Part shown: in pieces, positions 45,019-54,464 of the stretch | Numbering within the stretch: position 1 is the first letter of the stretch | Layout: the number at the start of each line of letters is the position of its first letter | Assembly (NCBI GenBank): GCA_947475895.1 | Contig: CANJMF010000003.1 | Coordinates: forward strand, 124,001-188,000 | Origin: Fidelibacterota bacterium | GTDB lineage: Bacteria; Pseudomonadota; Alphaproteobacteria; Rhodospirillales; Rhodospirillaceae | DNA: 64,000 bases | Direction: 5' to 3' | The notes under the pieces: generated by a model | What the model was told of the DNA's origin: nothing | The model's input: only the letters and a program-made list of their open reading frames with translations | Databases searched by the model: none | Position numbers and translations under genes: made by a program

Positions 45019-45393
45019 CTAGCCCCGCAGATACGCGTCGCTACCGTCGATCCAGTCGGCGCGCGGCGGCGAGAAGATATCCAGCTCAAATGTATCTTCG
45101 AGCGCGAAGGCGCTGTGCAAAAGGCCGGAGGGAATAACCACGACCTCTTCGGCCCGGACGATAACTTCCTCGTCCTGATTTTCGCCGAACAAGAATTTCA
45201 ATGCGCCCGTAATGACGTAGGTGAACTGCTCGTTGTCATGACGATGCGGCGGCACAATGTCGCCTTTCGCCAAGTTGATCTGCGCCAGCATGGTTTTGTC
45301 GGAATGAACAAATTTGCGCGTGATCGACATGCGCATTTTATCCAAACGCACATCTTTCCACCGCGTATGTTTTGCGCCTGATGCAAGGGTCAT
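45019..45393 (-). CDS. Single-domain cupin protein
   Basis: A 124-residue small beta-barrel. The metal-binding cupin motif 1 is VPPHRHDNEQFTYVITG and motif 2 includes VIPSGLLHSAFALED. The family covers enzymes and small-molecule binders; the substrate cannot be read. It stands alone between tRNA-Phe and the Rap1a-like gene. Confidence 0.9.
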   Translation of the reverse strand: MTLASGAKHTRWKDVRLDKMRMSITRKFVHSDKTMLAQINLAKGDIVPPHRHDNEQFTYVITGALKFLFGENQDEEVIVRAEEVVVIPSGLLHSAFALEDTFELDIFSPPRADWIDGSDAYLRG

Positions 45394-45509
45394 GAGCTGA
45401 AATCCTTTTTTGGTCGGCAGATCAAATACGTGGCCTTCATTGTTGTCAATTGAATCTGGGAATGAGGCGGCGCTGCTGTATTCCAGGCTCCAAATTTATT
45501 TCGAAGATA

Positions 45510-45581
45510 CGCGCGCGCGCGCCGCATAAAATATATAATGGGACATGAGATAAGCATGTTTGAGGGTGGAGGGCAGTGCGC
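45510..45581 (+). promoter_or_regulatory. Promoter-like region upstream of the Rap1a-like gene
   Basis: A (GC)n dinucleotide run (about 45510-45522) is followed by an AT-rich stretch with TATAAT at 45534-45539 and then GGAGGG (45568-45573). The TATAAT fits a -10 element; no clear -35 is seen. Weak evidence. Confidence 0.45.
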
Positions 45582-45974
45582 ATGATCCGCGGGATTCTCT
45601 TGATAGTTTTCGTTACGGCCTGTCTTCTCAACGGTCGCGGCGTGTGGGCGATGTCCGGCGCCGAGCTGTTGGGAACGTGCAGTGTCGACGTGGGTCGGGA
45701 GCAATGTCGCATGTACATCGCGGGCATTCGCGATGCGGCTCAACAGATCGACTTGGAAGGTCACCCGAGCTCGCTCTTTATTCTTAATAAGTTTGCCTGG
45801 TGCTACCCGCCGGGTGCAGTGAAAAGCGATCAAGAAATGCTCACCATCGCCAAGTGGCTCAAGGAACACACCGAGAAGCTCCAAGCGCCGGCCGCCGCGT
45901 TAGTGGCCAACGCCCTTGCCGATGCTTTCAAGTGCGGTGGCGGTGGCGGCGATGAAGATGACGACGTGCGCTGA
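45582..45974 (+). CDS. Exported Rap1a/Tai-like small protein
   Basis: A 130-residue protein starting at ATG 45582 (GGAGGG, 8 nt spacing) with a signal peptide ending near VWA. The core GTCSVDVGREQCRMYIAGIRDAAQQ, later WCYPPG, and the four Cys resemble Rap1a/Tai immunity-type proteins. The C-terminus is a Gly/Asp stretch (CGGGGGDEDDDVR). The family name comes from type VI secretion immunity, but no toxin gene lies nearby, so an orphan periplasmic role is as likely. Confidence 0.75.
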   Translation: MIRGILLIVFVTACLLNGRGVWAMSGAELLGTCSVDVGREQCRMYIAGIRDAAQQIDLEGHPSSLFILNKFAWCYPPGAVKSDQEMLTIAKWLKEHTEKLQAPAAALVANALADAFKCGGGGGDEDDDVR

Positions 45975-46161
45975 GCAGATTTGGCGAACGTTCCCGCTAG
46001 GCGGCGGGTGTTAACCCGCGTCTCCTTTTCAAGTAAAAGACCCTTACGTTTCATAGAATGTCGGTGTTATCGTCTCCGGCAGGGGAGGCGTTGAAACGTC
46101 GCAGGATGCATCGGAGAAACCGGTGCGAGATTCGCATGCCTTCCCAACCCCGAGATCCCAT

Positions 46162-46659
46162 ATGACTCAACGCGACGCCGATCAGGCCACACGTGACCGC
46201 ACCGTGCTCGCCGGTAAGCGCGCGCTGGTGGTCGACGATCAAGGATACATGATCGATGTGGTGTGCGAGATTTTGCGGCACTTTGCGGCCGACGAGACGG
46301 TGCGCGCCGAAAGCGTCGAGGCCGCAGTCGCGCGGTTCGACCCGCACATAAACTTCGATTGTGTTATTTGCGATTTCAACATGAAGCCAGTTAACGGCAT
46401 TCAATTTCTTCAAGCCATTCGCGCGGGCAAGCTAGCGCACGTCAAACGCGACCAGCCTTTCATTCTGTTGACGGGTCACGGCGATATCGAAGTGGTGAAG
46501 GCCGCGAAGGCGCTCGATGTAAGTGGGTATGCCGTCAAACCGGTTGCGCCGGATACCTTCATCAAGGTCATCACGCGTGCATTCGCAACGCCGCTCGCGT
46601 TAAAGCCTGTCGCCGACTACGAGCGCGTGCCGACGCAGATCCTGAAGCGGTTTCAGTAG
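46162..46659 (+). CDS. Single-domain response regulator (receiver)
   Basis: A receiver domain without an output domain, 165 residues from ATG 46162. ALVVDDQGYMIDVVCEIL supplies the acidic pocket, CDFNMKPVNGIQFLQ contains the phospho-acceptor Asp, FILLTGHGD the Thr, and GYAVKPV the Lys. A 39-nt longer start exists at 46123. No kinase is adjacent; the cognate partner is unknown. Confidence 0.88.
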   Translation: MTQRDADQATRDRTVLAGKRALVVDDQGYMIDVVCEILRHFAADETVRAESVEAAVARFDPHINFDCVICDFNMKPVNGIQFLQAIRAGKLAHVKRDQPFILLTGHGDIEVVKAAKALDVSGYAVKPVAPDTFIKVITRAFATPLALKPVADYERVPTQILKRFQ

Positions 46660-46661
46660 CG

Positions 46662-47249
46662 TTACGTCGCGGGCGTGTGAGTCACGCTTTTCTCCACCCG
46701 GCGGTCGGGAATCAGCCACATCAGCGCAACGGCGAAATAGAGAAGGCCTGCGATCCAGGTGTTGACGAAGGCGAGACCTGCCCCGGCAAGATAGAGAACG
46801 GGCGAGATTTTGCCTTTAATGTCGCGACCCAAGGCATGGCGCAGCGCTGAATGATCGCCCTGTTGGCGCATGATCACCGTCTGCATGATGTACCAGGCAA
46901 TGGCTGGCATCAGCAAAGAAAGGCCGTAGAGCGCGGTCGGAACCGGGGCGAAATGGTTCTCGCCCATCCAGGCGGTCGCGAACGGCACCATCGACAGCCA
47001 AAACAGCAGATGCATGTTCGCCCATAAGATCGCGCCGTTCACGGCGCCGACGAGATGGAAGAAGTGATGGTGGTTGTTCCAGTAAATGCCGACGTAAATA
47101 AAACTCAGGACGTAGCTTACAAACACGGGCAGGATTTCGACCAGATCATGCAGGGTCGCACCGTGTGGCGCTTTCATCTCCAACACCATGATCGCGATGA
47201 TGACGGCAAGCACGCCGTCCGTAAAAGCCGTTAGCCTGTCGCGATCCAT
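46662..47249 (-). CDS. TMEM175/DUF1211 family potassium channel-like protein
   Basis: A 195-residue membrane protein with about six helices. The family signature RLTAFTDGVLAVIIAIMVLE (FSDG-type motif at the start of helix 1) and IYWNNHHHFFHLVGAVNGAILWANMHLLF are present. Bacterial members form potassium-leak channels. Ribosome site GAGGAA precedes the ATG. Confidence 0.9.
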   Translation of the reverse strand: MDRDRLTAFTDGVLAVIIAIMVLEMKAPHGATLHDLVEILPVFVSYVLSFIYVGIYWNNHHHFFHLVGAVNGAILWANMHLLFWLSMVPFATAWMGENHFAPVPTALYGLSLLMPAIAWYIMQTVIMRQQGDHSALRHALGRDIKGKISPVLYLAGAGLAFVNTWIAGLLYFAVALMWLIPDRRVEKSVTHTPAT

Positions 47250-47326
47250 AAGGTTCCTCGCTCTTGCATACCCCGTATGATATACGCACCGGCGTTCCGC
47301 TGGTGGAGCTAAAAGGGGACAAAAAT

Positions 47327-47893
47327 ATGATCCGTTTACATCGGAGATCCGCAGTGACCGGTTTGGTCGCGGCGACTTTGCTTCCCATGCTTTTTACGTC
47401 CACCGGCGCCCACGCCGCGTCCCGCGCCAAAGACATTGATAAAGACGCGGCTCACGCCCTCGAGGTGTTGTACCGCACGAGTCCGGTTGCCGAGGACGTC
47501 TCAAAGAAAGCACGCGCCGTACTGGTGTTTCCAAAAATCGTCAAAGCGGGCCTGATCATTGGCGGCAGCTATGGCGAGGGGGCGCTTCGGAAAGGCGGCA
47601 AGACGTCGGCTTATTATAATTCCGTTTCCGCGTCCTGGGGCTTGCAAGCCGGCGCACAGTCGTACGGCTATGTCGTCTTTCTCATGAACGACAAAGCGGT
47701 CGACTATCTCGCCAGTTCCAAGGGATGGGAAATTGGCGTCGGCCCGACAGTGGTCATCGTCAATGAAGGGGTCGCCAAAAACTTGTCGTCGACGACGTTG
47801 CAGGATGACGCTTACGCGTTCATCTTCGGACAAACGGGGTTGATGGCCGGCGTCAGTATCGAAGGCGCAAAAATTTCACGTATTCAGCGTTAA
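47327..47893 (+). CDS. Exported SYLF (Ysc84-like) lipid-binding domain protein
   Basis: A 188-residue protein starting at ATG 47327 behind AAAAGGGG. The twin-arginine-like N-terminus (MIRLHRRSAVTGLVAATLLP) ends in AHA. The SYLF core contains ARAVLVFPKIVKAGLIIGGSYGEGAL, SAYYNSVSASWGLQAGAQSYGYVVFLM and FGQTGLMAGVSIEGAKISRI. The domain binds membranes in other organisms. A role in envelope stress is plausible but not shown. Confidence 0.9.
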   Translation: MIRLHRRSAVTGLVAATLLPMLFTSTGAHAASRAKDIDKDAAHALEVLYRTSPVAEDVSKKARAVLVFPKIVKAGLIIGGSYGEGALRKGGKTSAYYNSVSASWGLQAGAQSYGYVVFLMNDKAVDYLASSKGWEIGVGPTVVIVNEGVAKNLSSTTLQDDAYAFIFGQTGLMAGVSIEGAKISRIQR

Positions 47894-47930
47894 GCGCGCG
47901 CCGAATTTTTTGCGCGCGTTTACCCAGGTC

Positions 47931-48071
47931 TTAGTGCGGCATCAGACCGATGATTCCCACGACGATCAGGTAAATCGCCACGATATAATTAAGTAGGCGC
48001 GGCACTATTAGAATTAAGATTCCAGCCAGAAGCGCAACGATCGGCTGAATTAGAACCATGTTAACGGCCAT
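47931..48071 (-). CDS. DUF3096 small membrane protein (46 aa)
   Basis: A small gene starting at ATG 48071 behind AGGAG (7 nt spacing). The peptide has IQPIVALLAGILILIVPRLL and NYIVAIYLIVVGIIGL, two hydrophobic segments matching DUF3096. A much longer frame running to 48590 is antisense to the next gene over most of its length and is not supported. It is preceded by a GGGAC-N16-CGTT element, one base off the EcfG consensus. Function unknown. Confidence 0.85.
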   Translation of the reverse strand: MAVNMVLIQPIVALLAGILILIVPRLLNYIVAIYLIVVGIIGLMPH

Positions 48072-48111
48072 AACGACTCCTGCGTGTTCACCAATGTTTC
48101 TCCGGGTCTTG

Positions 48112-48136
48112 AACGCCCGGGCGTGAAAAATGTCCC
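48112..48136 (-). promoter_or_regulatory. EcfG-like promoter of the DUF3096 gene (one mismatch)
   Basis: On the minus strand the sequence reads GGGAC-N16-CGTT, with one base different from GGAAC-N16/17-CGTT. It ends 41 nt before the start codon. The spacing fits the alphaproteobacterial general-stress sigma factor. Tentative. Confidence 0.45.
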
Positions 48137-48239
48137 AAAAAAATGCTAAGCTTGTACTTGCCGTTTGTAACGGCGGGCTCCTAAAATATTGACTCGCGGG
48201 TTGTAGAGCGGAACCAATAATCTCTCGGGGGACGGTGAG

Positions 48240-48530
48240 ATGAACAGGGACGAGGCGGCGCGTCTGTTCCTGACGAAAGTCAAAACGCTGGTGGCGGACT
48301 ATCATAAGGCCGCGCAATCTGGCGGGTCGCTGGCGGACGCCGTGCGTGAAATCTGGACCGAGGAACGCAAGCGAGGTGTCGTCGATGGTCCTGGCTTCGA
48401 CCGCTTCGCCATCCGTGCTCAGGCCGATGAAGAGTGCCACGAAATTGAACGGTCTTGGCCGGTTGAAAAGCCGCCCAGCGTGCGCATTCTTTATGCGGCC
48501 TTGCGCGAGGTCGTTGAACTCTGCGACTGA
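48240..48530 (+). CDS. Hypothetical protein of 96 residues
   Basis: Starts at ATG 48240 behind GGGGGACGGTGAG. The protein is charged and helical (ARLFLTKVKTLVADYHKAAQ), without signal peptide or recognised motif. It precedes ligD by 37 nt on the same strand. Expression is suggested by the ribosome site, but the function is unknown. Confidence 0.6.
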   Translation: MNRDEAARLFLTKVKTLVADYHKAAQSGGSLADAVREIWTEERKRGVVDGPGFDRFAIRAQADEECHEIERSWPVEKPPSVRILYAALREVVELCD

Positions 48531-48532
48531 CG

Positions 48533-48558
48533 GAAACTTACGCGGGGTGCGGCTCGTT
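48533..48558 (+). promoter_or_regulatory. EcfG-like promoter of ligD (one mismatch)
   Basis: GAAAC-N17-CGTT, one base from the consensus GGAAC-N16/17-CGTT, ending 9 nt before the ligD start; CGTTATAACG is a palindrome here. The closeness to the start codon is a weakness. Control of ligD/ku genes by the EcfG (RpoE2) general-stress system is known in Sinorhizobium. Confidence 0.4.
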
Positions 48559-48567
48559 ATAACGGGC

Positions 48568-51167
48568 ATGGCCACCAAAGCGCGTTCCATTCAGACGAAG
48601 AGGCCCATGGCACGACGTGCGGGCGCGCACGCGGCCAAGCAATTATTGAAGACGTACCATCAGAAGCGCGATTTCAAGACGACGGCCGAGCCCAGCGGGG
48701 CAGAGGTTGTGGCGGCTGAGGGGAATTCCTTCGTCGTTCAGAAACACGCGGCCAGTCATTTGCACTATGACTTTCGCCTGGAGATGGACGGCGTTTTAAA
48801 AAGCTGGGCAGTCGCGAAAGGGCCCAGCGTCGACCCCGCGGTGAAGCGCCTCGCGATTCAAGTGGAGGATCACCCGCTCGCCTATGGCGGCTTCGAGGGC
48901 ACGATTCCCAAAGGACAATACGGCGGCGGTACGGTCATGGTGTGGGACCACGGCACATGGGAGCCGACCGAGGGCGACGTGCACGACGCCTATCGGTCCG
49001 GGCGTCTCAAGTTTCGGCTCAAGGGCGAGAAGATGAAAGGCTTGTGGGCGCTGGTACGCATGAAGCCGCGCTCGGGCGACCGCAATTCCAACTGGCTGCT
49101 GATCAAAGACAAGGACGACAACGCGCGCCCGGGCGCGCCGGACAAACTGTTGGAACTGGATAAGAGCGCCAAGACCAAGCGCGAGATGGATGAGATCGCC
49201 GCCGGCTCGGACGCGTGGATTTCTAAGCCGGCCAAGAAAGCCGCGCCTAAAGTCAGCGCAAAAAAAAAGAATCGAAAGCCGCAGCCGCGCCGCCAGGCTT
49301 CATCCCACCCCAACTAGCGACCCGCGTTGATCATGCGCCGGAGGATTCCGGCTGGCTGCACGAAATTAAATTCGACGGCTATCGGTTGAACGCGCGCATC
49401 GACGGCGACGATGTGCGCATGCTCACGCGTCATAACGGCGATTGGACCGTTAAATTCCGCGATCTCGCGCACGCGTTAAAAGGCGCCGGTGTCGAGAACG
49501 CCTATCTCGACGGTGAAGCGGTCATCCTTAATGAGCATGGTCTCAGCGATTTCGGCGCGCTGCAGAATTGGTTCAAATCCAGCCGCACAAAAGCGGTGAC
49601 CTATTATGTGTTCGATTGCTTGTTTCTGAACGGCGTTGATCTGCGCGACAAGCCGCTTGTTGAGCGCAAAGAAATTCTGCGCGATGTGCTGCAGGCGGCG
49701 AACCTGTCGCCCATGGTGCGTTATAGCGATCATCAGATGGACGAGGGGAAAGCATTCTTCGAAACGGCTTCGCGCATGGGCGTCGAAGGCATTATCTCGA
49801 AAAAAGCCGATGCGTCTTATGTTTCGGGCCGGTCGCGTGGGTGGCTCAAAATCAAACGCATTGAGCGTCAGGAATTCGTCATTGGCGGGTTTACATTATC
49901 GAACGTGAGCAAGACGTCCATCGGCGCGCTGTTGCTGGGCGAGTATGATGGCGACGAACTTGTGTACGTCGGCAAGGTTGGCACCGGATATTCTCATGAC
50001 ATGGCATCGGAGCTTTTTCGGAAGCTTTCAAAGATCAGCCGCGAACAGCCGTCGTTTGCCGACGTGCCGGTGGACGTGCGGCGCACGTCCGTATGGGTGA
50101 AGCCGCAGCATGTGGCCGAGATTGAGTTCGGCGCTTGGACATCGGATCACATTTTGCGCCACGCTGCCTTTCTGGGACTGCGCCAAGACAAGGAGCCGAA
50201 GGACGTGAAACGCGAACGGGTTCTGCCGGTCAAAGAAATTACGAAACCAAAAGCCAAGAGTAAGGCGACCAATACGGATGTGGTTCTTGGCGTTGCGATC
50301 AGTCATCCTGAGCGCGTGATTTATCCCAAGGAAAAAATCACCAAGCTGGATGTGGTGCGTTACTACGAAGCGATTGCACCGGTGATGCTGCCTTATGTGG
50401 CGGACCGCCCGCTTTCGTTGGTGCGGTGTCCCGATGGTGTGGGGCCCGCCTGCTTCTTTCAGAAGCACGCGGGCGTCGGATTGCCGGCGTCTATTCGCGA
50501 GAAGAAGATCGGTCCCAGAAAAGAAGACGCGGTGTTGTTGGTGGACTCCGACGAAGGGCTCGTGTCGTTGGTTCAACGCGGTGTGCTTGAGGTGCATATT
50601 TGGGGTTCGCACATCAAAACGGTTGAGAAGCCCGATCTGCTTGTCTTCGACTTCGATCCGGATCCGACGGTGAAGTGGCCGAAGGTTGTTGAAGCCGCCG
50701 TGTCGATGCGCGATGTGCTTTCGGATATGGGACTGACGTCATTCACTAAGACGACGGGCGGCAAAGGCCTGCACGTTGTGGTGCCGATTAAGCCGCTGTT
50801 GGAGTGGGATGCCATCAAGGAATTCACGCGCGCGGTCGCGGCCAAGTTCGCGGCGCGCGACCCGGCGCATTTTCTCATCAACATGTCGAAGGAAAAACGC
50901 AAAGGGCGCATCTTCATCGACTACTTACGCAATGGGCGCGGATCGACGGCGGTGGCGCCGTATTCGACACGCGCGCGGCCGGGCGGATTGATCGCGACGC
51001 CGTTGTCGTGGGGCGAGCTGGAGGACGGCGCGGTGCCGCAGGACTTCACCTTGGCGAGCGTCATGGCGCGGATCGCCAAGCGCTTCAAAGACCCCTGGAA
51101 AGGCCTGCTTGAGAGCAAGCAGGGCCCGACGGTGAAGATGATCGAGGCGCTCGGCCAGAAAGACTGA
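48568..51167 (+). CDS. ligD: Multi-domain DNA ligase D (phosphoesterase-ligase-polymerase), apparent frameshift
   Basis: Non-homologous end-joining enzyme working with Ku. The first frame (48568-49317) is the 3'-phosphoesterase domain with HLHYDFRLEMDGVLKSWAVAKGPS. The ligase part reads in another frame: EIKFDGYR with the AMP-accepting Lys lies upstream of the first possible start at 49386, so the second ORF alone would miss its active site. The two frames meet at an A9 run (49260-49268); one more A would give a continuous protein of 866 residues. The polymerase domain begins near ISHPERVIYPKEKIT and has LLVFDFDPDP. A -1 slip or an assembly error are both possible. Confidence 0.92.
49260..49269 (+). 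other. A9 run with A-AAA-AAG slippery heptamer inside ligD
   Basis: In the phosphoesterase frame the codons are AAA AAA AAG, so A AAA AAG (49263-49269) is the same heptamer used for -1 frameshifting in E. coli dnaX. A -1 shift resumes at GAA 49269 and joins the ligase frame exactly; staying in frame gives a stop at 49315-49317. RNA polymerase slippage on A9 would do the same. Confidence 0.8.
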
Positions 51168-51169
51168 GG

Positions 51170-51258
51170 AACGAGCCCATGAACTTATGAATCGCGACCC
51201 CCTAGTCGGTTGATTCCAAAGGCGTTTTCGCGCTGGCAAACGAGCCCATGAACTTATG
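51170..51258 (-). repeat. Paired 19-nt repeat, pair 2 (69 bp offset)
   Basis: AACGAGCCCATGAACTTATG at 51170-51189 and AAACGAGCCCATGAACTTA at 51239-51256 and flanks are inverse copies of the motif at 37825 and 37894, again offset by exactly 69 bp. The region lies in the 93-bp gap between ligD and convergent dnaE2. The 49-50 bases between the copies differ from those of pair 1. Confidence 0.9.
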
Positions 51259-51260
51259 CC

Positions 51261-54200
51261 TTAATGAAAGTCGCGGCTGATGGGGTCGATCTTCGGCTTT
51301 TTGCGGGTGTAGCCGCCCATGAGATCGCGGGCGGTCGCTTCCACTGAGGTCTCGTCTTCGCTCACGCGTTTGAGCATGGGGCTGAGATCGAAGAGCTGCG
51401 CGGCCACGACGTGAATGACGCCGTCCGCCTGCTGTACTTTGCCGCAGCACGCCAGAAGATCGCTGCCCATGATGATGCTGCGGTGGGCTTCGAACACATC
51501 CGACCATACGACCAGATTGGCGGTGGCGGTTTCGTCCTCCATGGTCACGAACACGATGCCGCTCGCCGTGCCAGGACGCTGGCGTACTAACACGAGCCCT
51601 GCAATGCGCACGAAGTCGCCGTTGCGTTTAGTCTTCAGGACATCGAGCGACGACCACTTTTGGCGGGCTAAATCATCGCGGATAAATTTGAGCGGATGAT
51701 CGCGCAGCGAAAAAGACAGCGTTGCATAATCTTCGGCCACTTCGCCGCCGCGTGTCAGTGGGGCTAGCGCGACCTCGGGCTCGATGATTTCGGGTTGGTG
51801 CACGCCTTGATGTTCGATAGCCGCAAACAACGGCAGGGGCGTATCGCGCAGCGGCTTCACGCTCCACAAAGCGTGGCGGCGATCAAATTCCATCCCGGCG
51901 AAGGCGTCGGCTTCCGCGAGGCATTTCATCTGCCGGGCGGAGATGCCGCTGCGCCGCCACACGTCGTGGGGCGTTTCGTAAGGGACGTGGCGGTTGGCGA
52001 CGATGCTGTCGGCCGCGTCTTCCGTCACGCCTTTGATGACGCCAAAACCCAGACGCACCGCGCACATCTTTCCGTCGCCGGGTTCCAGTGTGCAATCCCA
52101 TTGGCTGGCGTTCATGTCGACGGGCAGAACCTCGACGCCGTGCTGGCGCGCGTCCCTGATCAACTGCGCGGGTGCATAGAACCCCATGGGCTGCGCATTG
52201 AGGATCGCGCAGAGGAACACATCAGGGTGGTGGCATTTGATCCAGGCCGAGGCGTTCACCAGAATGGCGAAGGACGCGGCGTGGCTTTCAGGGAAGCCAT
52301 AGGTGCCGAATCCTTCGATCTGGTGGAAACAGCGCTCGGCGAAGCTTTTCTCGTAGCCGTTCTTCTCCATGCCGTCGATGAAGCGTTCGCGGAAGGAACT
52401 CACTTTGCCGTCGTTGCGAAAGGTTGCCATGGCGCGGCGCAGCTTGTCGGCTTCGCTGGGTGTGAAGTTGGCGCCGACGATGGCGATCTGCATGGCTTGT
52501 TCCTGAAACAGCGGCACGCCCATGGTGCGTTTCAGAACGGCTTCCAATTCACGCTTAGGATCTTCTTTCCCGAAGCGCAGCGGGTACGTCATTGGCTCAA
52601 TGCCTTGCCGCCGGCGCAAATAGGGATGCACCATGTCGCCCTGAATGGGCCCCGGGCGCACAATCGCCACTTCCACCACCAGGTCGTAATATTCGCGCGG
52701 CTTCAGGCGCGGGAGCATGCTCATCTGCGCGCGGCTTTCCACTTGGAAAACGCCGATACTGTCGGCCTTGCACAGCATGTCGTAAACCGCAGGATCATCC
52801 GTCGGCAGGGAAGCGATGGTCGCGCTGATGCCTTTGCGGCTGCGCAACAGATCGAAGGAGCGCCGCAAGCAACCCAACATGCCGAGGCCGAGAATATCGA
52901 CCTTCATCATGTGTAAGGTTTCAATGTCGTCCTTGTCCCATTCGATGACGGTGCGGTCTGCCATGCTGGCATTCTCGATGGGGACAAGATCGTCGAGGCG
53001 GTCTTTGGTGATGACGAAACCGCCGGGGTGTTGAGAGAGATGACGCGGAAAACCGATCAGCTCTTTCGAAAGCTCCAGGCACAGGCGCAACCGCCAGTCG
53101 TTAGGGTCGAGCCCCAATTCGCGGGCACGTGCTTCACCGACGCCGCTGTTGCTCCAGCCCCATACGGCGCCCACAAGCGACGCCGCCACATCCTCGGAGA
53201 AACCCAGGGCCTTGCCCACATCGCGCACGGCCCGGCGCGAGCGGTAGTGAATGACGGTGGCGGTGAGGGCCGCGTGGTCGCGGTCGTATTCTTTGTAAAT
53301 CCACTGGATGACTTCCTCGCGCCGCTCGTGCTCGAAGTCGACGTCGATGTCGGGCGGTTCGCCGCGATCCTCGCTGATGAAACGCTCGAACAAGCCGAGA
53401 TTGATGGCGGGATTGATCTCGGTGATGCCGAGGCAATAGCACACGGCGGAGTTGGCGGCGCTGCCGCGCCCTTGGCATAAGATGCCTTTCGACCGGGCGA
53501 CTTTCACGATGCGCCACACGGTCAGGAAATAGGGCGCGTACTTTAATTTACCTATGATGTTGAGTTCATAGGCGAGCTGTTTTTGCACCTTCTCGGGCAC
53601 GTCGCCGGAATAGCGCCAGGCCGCACCTTCGTAGGTCGCCTTTTCCAAGCCTTCATGGGCGGTAAGGCCGGGGAAGAAGTTCTCGTCCGGATATTGGTAT
53701 TTCAGTTCGTCCAGCCGGAACGTGCAGCGGGCCATGATTTCCGTCGTGCGCGCGACCGCTTCCGGATAGCGCGCAAACAAGCGCGCCATTTCCGCGGGTG
53801 GTTTGAAGAAACGATCCGCCGAACGCTCGCGTTCAAAGCCCAAGGTATCGATCGTCTTACCCACGCGAATACACGTCATCACATCGTGCAACATGCGGCG
53901 CGCCGGGCCGTGATAGAGCACGTCGTTGGTGATCACCGTGGGCACGCGCGTTTCCTGTGCCAGTTGGAACAACGCATCGAGGCGTTCGACTTCGTTGGGG
54001 CGGAAGCGGCGGGAGAGGGCCAGATAACAGTGACGCGGAAAATCGGCGCGCAGTTTTTCCAAGCGCGTGCGTAAGGCCTCGGTGACTTCATCGCCGAGGG
54101 CAATGAAAATCTGTCCTTCACCGTGGGCGACCACGTCGTCATAGCTAAGGTGACATTGGCCTTTGGGCGCACGGCGTTTGCCCAGCGTGAGCAACCGAAC

Positions 54201-54464
54201 GAGGCGGCTATAGGCCGCGCGGTTTTGCGGATAGCACAGCAGGGATGAACCATCGGTCAAATCCAACCGGCAGCCGATGATCAAGCGCAGTTTGAAGTGC
54301 TCTGCCGCGTCGTGGGCTTTGACGATGCCGGCCACGCTGTTGCGGTCGACCACGGCAATGGCTTTGAGGCCCAGCACGTGGGCGGCTTCCACCAACTCGC
54401 GCGGATGGGACGCGCCGCGCAGGAAGGAATAGCAGGTACTGACCTGAAGCTCGGCGTAGCTCAT
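51261..54464 (-). CDS. dnaE2: Error-prone DNA polymerase DnaE2
   Basis: Catalytic polymerase of the SOS mutasome, 1067 residues from ATG 54464 (MSYAELQVSTCYSFLRGASHP). The N-terminal PHP domain, the polymerase aspartates in PDIDVDFEHERREEVIQWIY, the LSQHPGGFVI block and the C-terminal OB fold (GLVLVRQRPGTASGIVFVTMEDETA) are all visible. Its start overlaps the imuB stop by 4 nt. The frame continues to 55643, but that part is antisense-like out-of-frame imuB sequence. Confidence 0.96.
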   Translation of the reverse strand: MSYAELQVSTCYSFLRGASHPRELVEAAHVLGLKAIAVVDRNSVAGIVKAHDAAEHFKLRLIIGCRLDLTDGSSLLCYPQNRAAYSRLVRLLTLGKRRAPKGQCHLSYDDVVAHGEGQIFIALGDEVTEALRTRLEKLRADFPRHCYLALSRRFRPNEVERLDALFQLAQETRVPTVITNDVLYHGPARRMLHDVMTCIRVGKTIDTLGFERERSADRFFKPPAEMARLFARYPEAVARTTEIMARCTFRLDELKYQYPDENFFPGLTAHEGLEKATYEGAAWRYSGDVPEKVQKQLAYELNIIGKLKYAPYFLTVWRIVKVARSKGILCQGRGSAANSAVCYCLGITEINPAINLGLFERFISEDRGEPPDIDVDFEHERREEVIQWIYKEYDRDHAALTATVIHYRSRRAVRDVGKALGFSEDVAASLVGAVWGWSNSGVGEARARELGLDPNDWRLRLCLELSKELIGFPRHLSQHPGGFVITKDRLDDLVPIENASMADRTVIEWDKDDIETLHMMKVDILGLGMLGCLRRSFDLLRSRKGISATIASLPTDDPAVYDMLCKADSIGVFQVESRAQMSMLPRLKPREYYDLVVEVAIVRPGPIQGDMVHPYLRRRQGIEPMTYPLRFGKEDPKRELEAVLKRTMGVPLFQEQAMQIAIVGANFTPSEADKLRRAMATFRNDGKVSSFRERFIDGMEKNGYEKSFAERCFHQIEGFGTYGFPESHAASFAILVNASAWIKCHHPDVFLCAILNAQPMGFYAPAQLIRDARQHGVEVLPVDMNASQWDCTLEPGDGKMCAVRLGFGVIKGVTEDAADSIVANRHVPYETPHDVWRRSGISARQMKCLAEADAFAGMEFDRRHALWSVKPLRDTPLPLFAAIEHQGVHQPEIIEPEVALAPLTRGGEVAEDYATLSFSLRDHPLKFIRDDLARQKWSSLDVLKTKRNGDFVRIAGLVLVRQRPGTASGIVFVTMEDETATANLVVWSDVFEAHRSIIMGSDLLACCGKVQQADGVIHVVAAQLFDLSPMLKRVSEDETSVEATARDLMGGYTRKKPKIDPISRDFH

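Noticed and set aside
48072-48590. Upstream extension of the DUF3096 frame
   Set aside because: Antisense to the 96-residue gene; a good ribosome site and the conserved start at 48071 define the small protein.
51795-52916. 373-codon open frame on the plus strand
   Set aside because: Antisense to dnaE2; composition and lack of motifs show it is a shadow.
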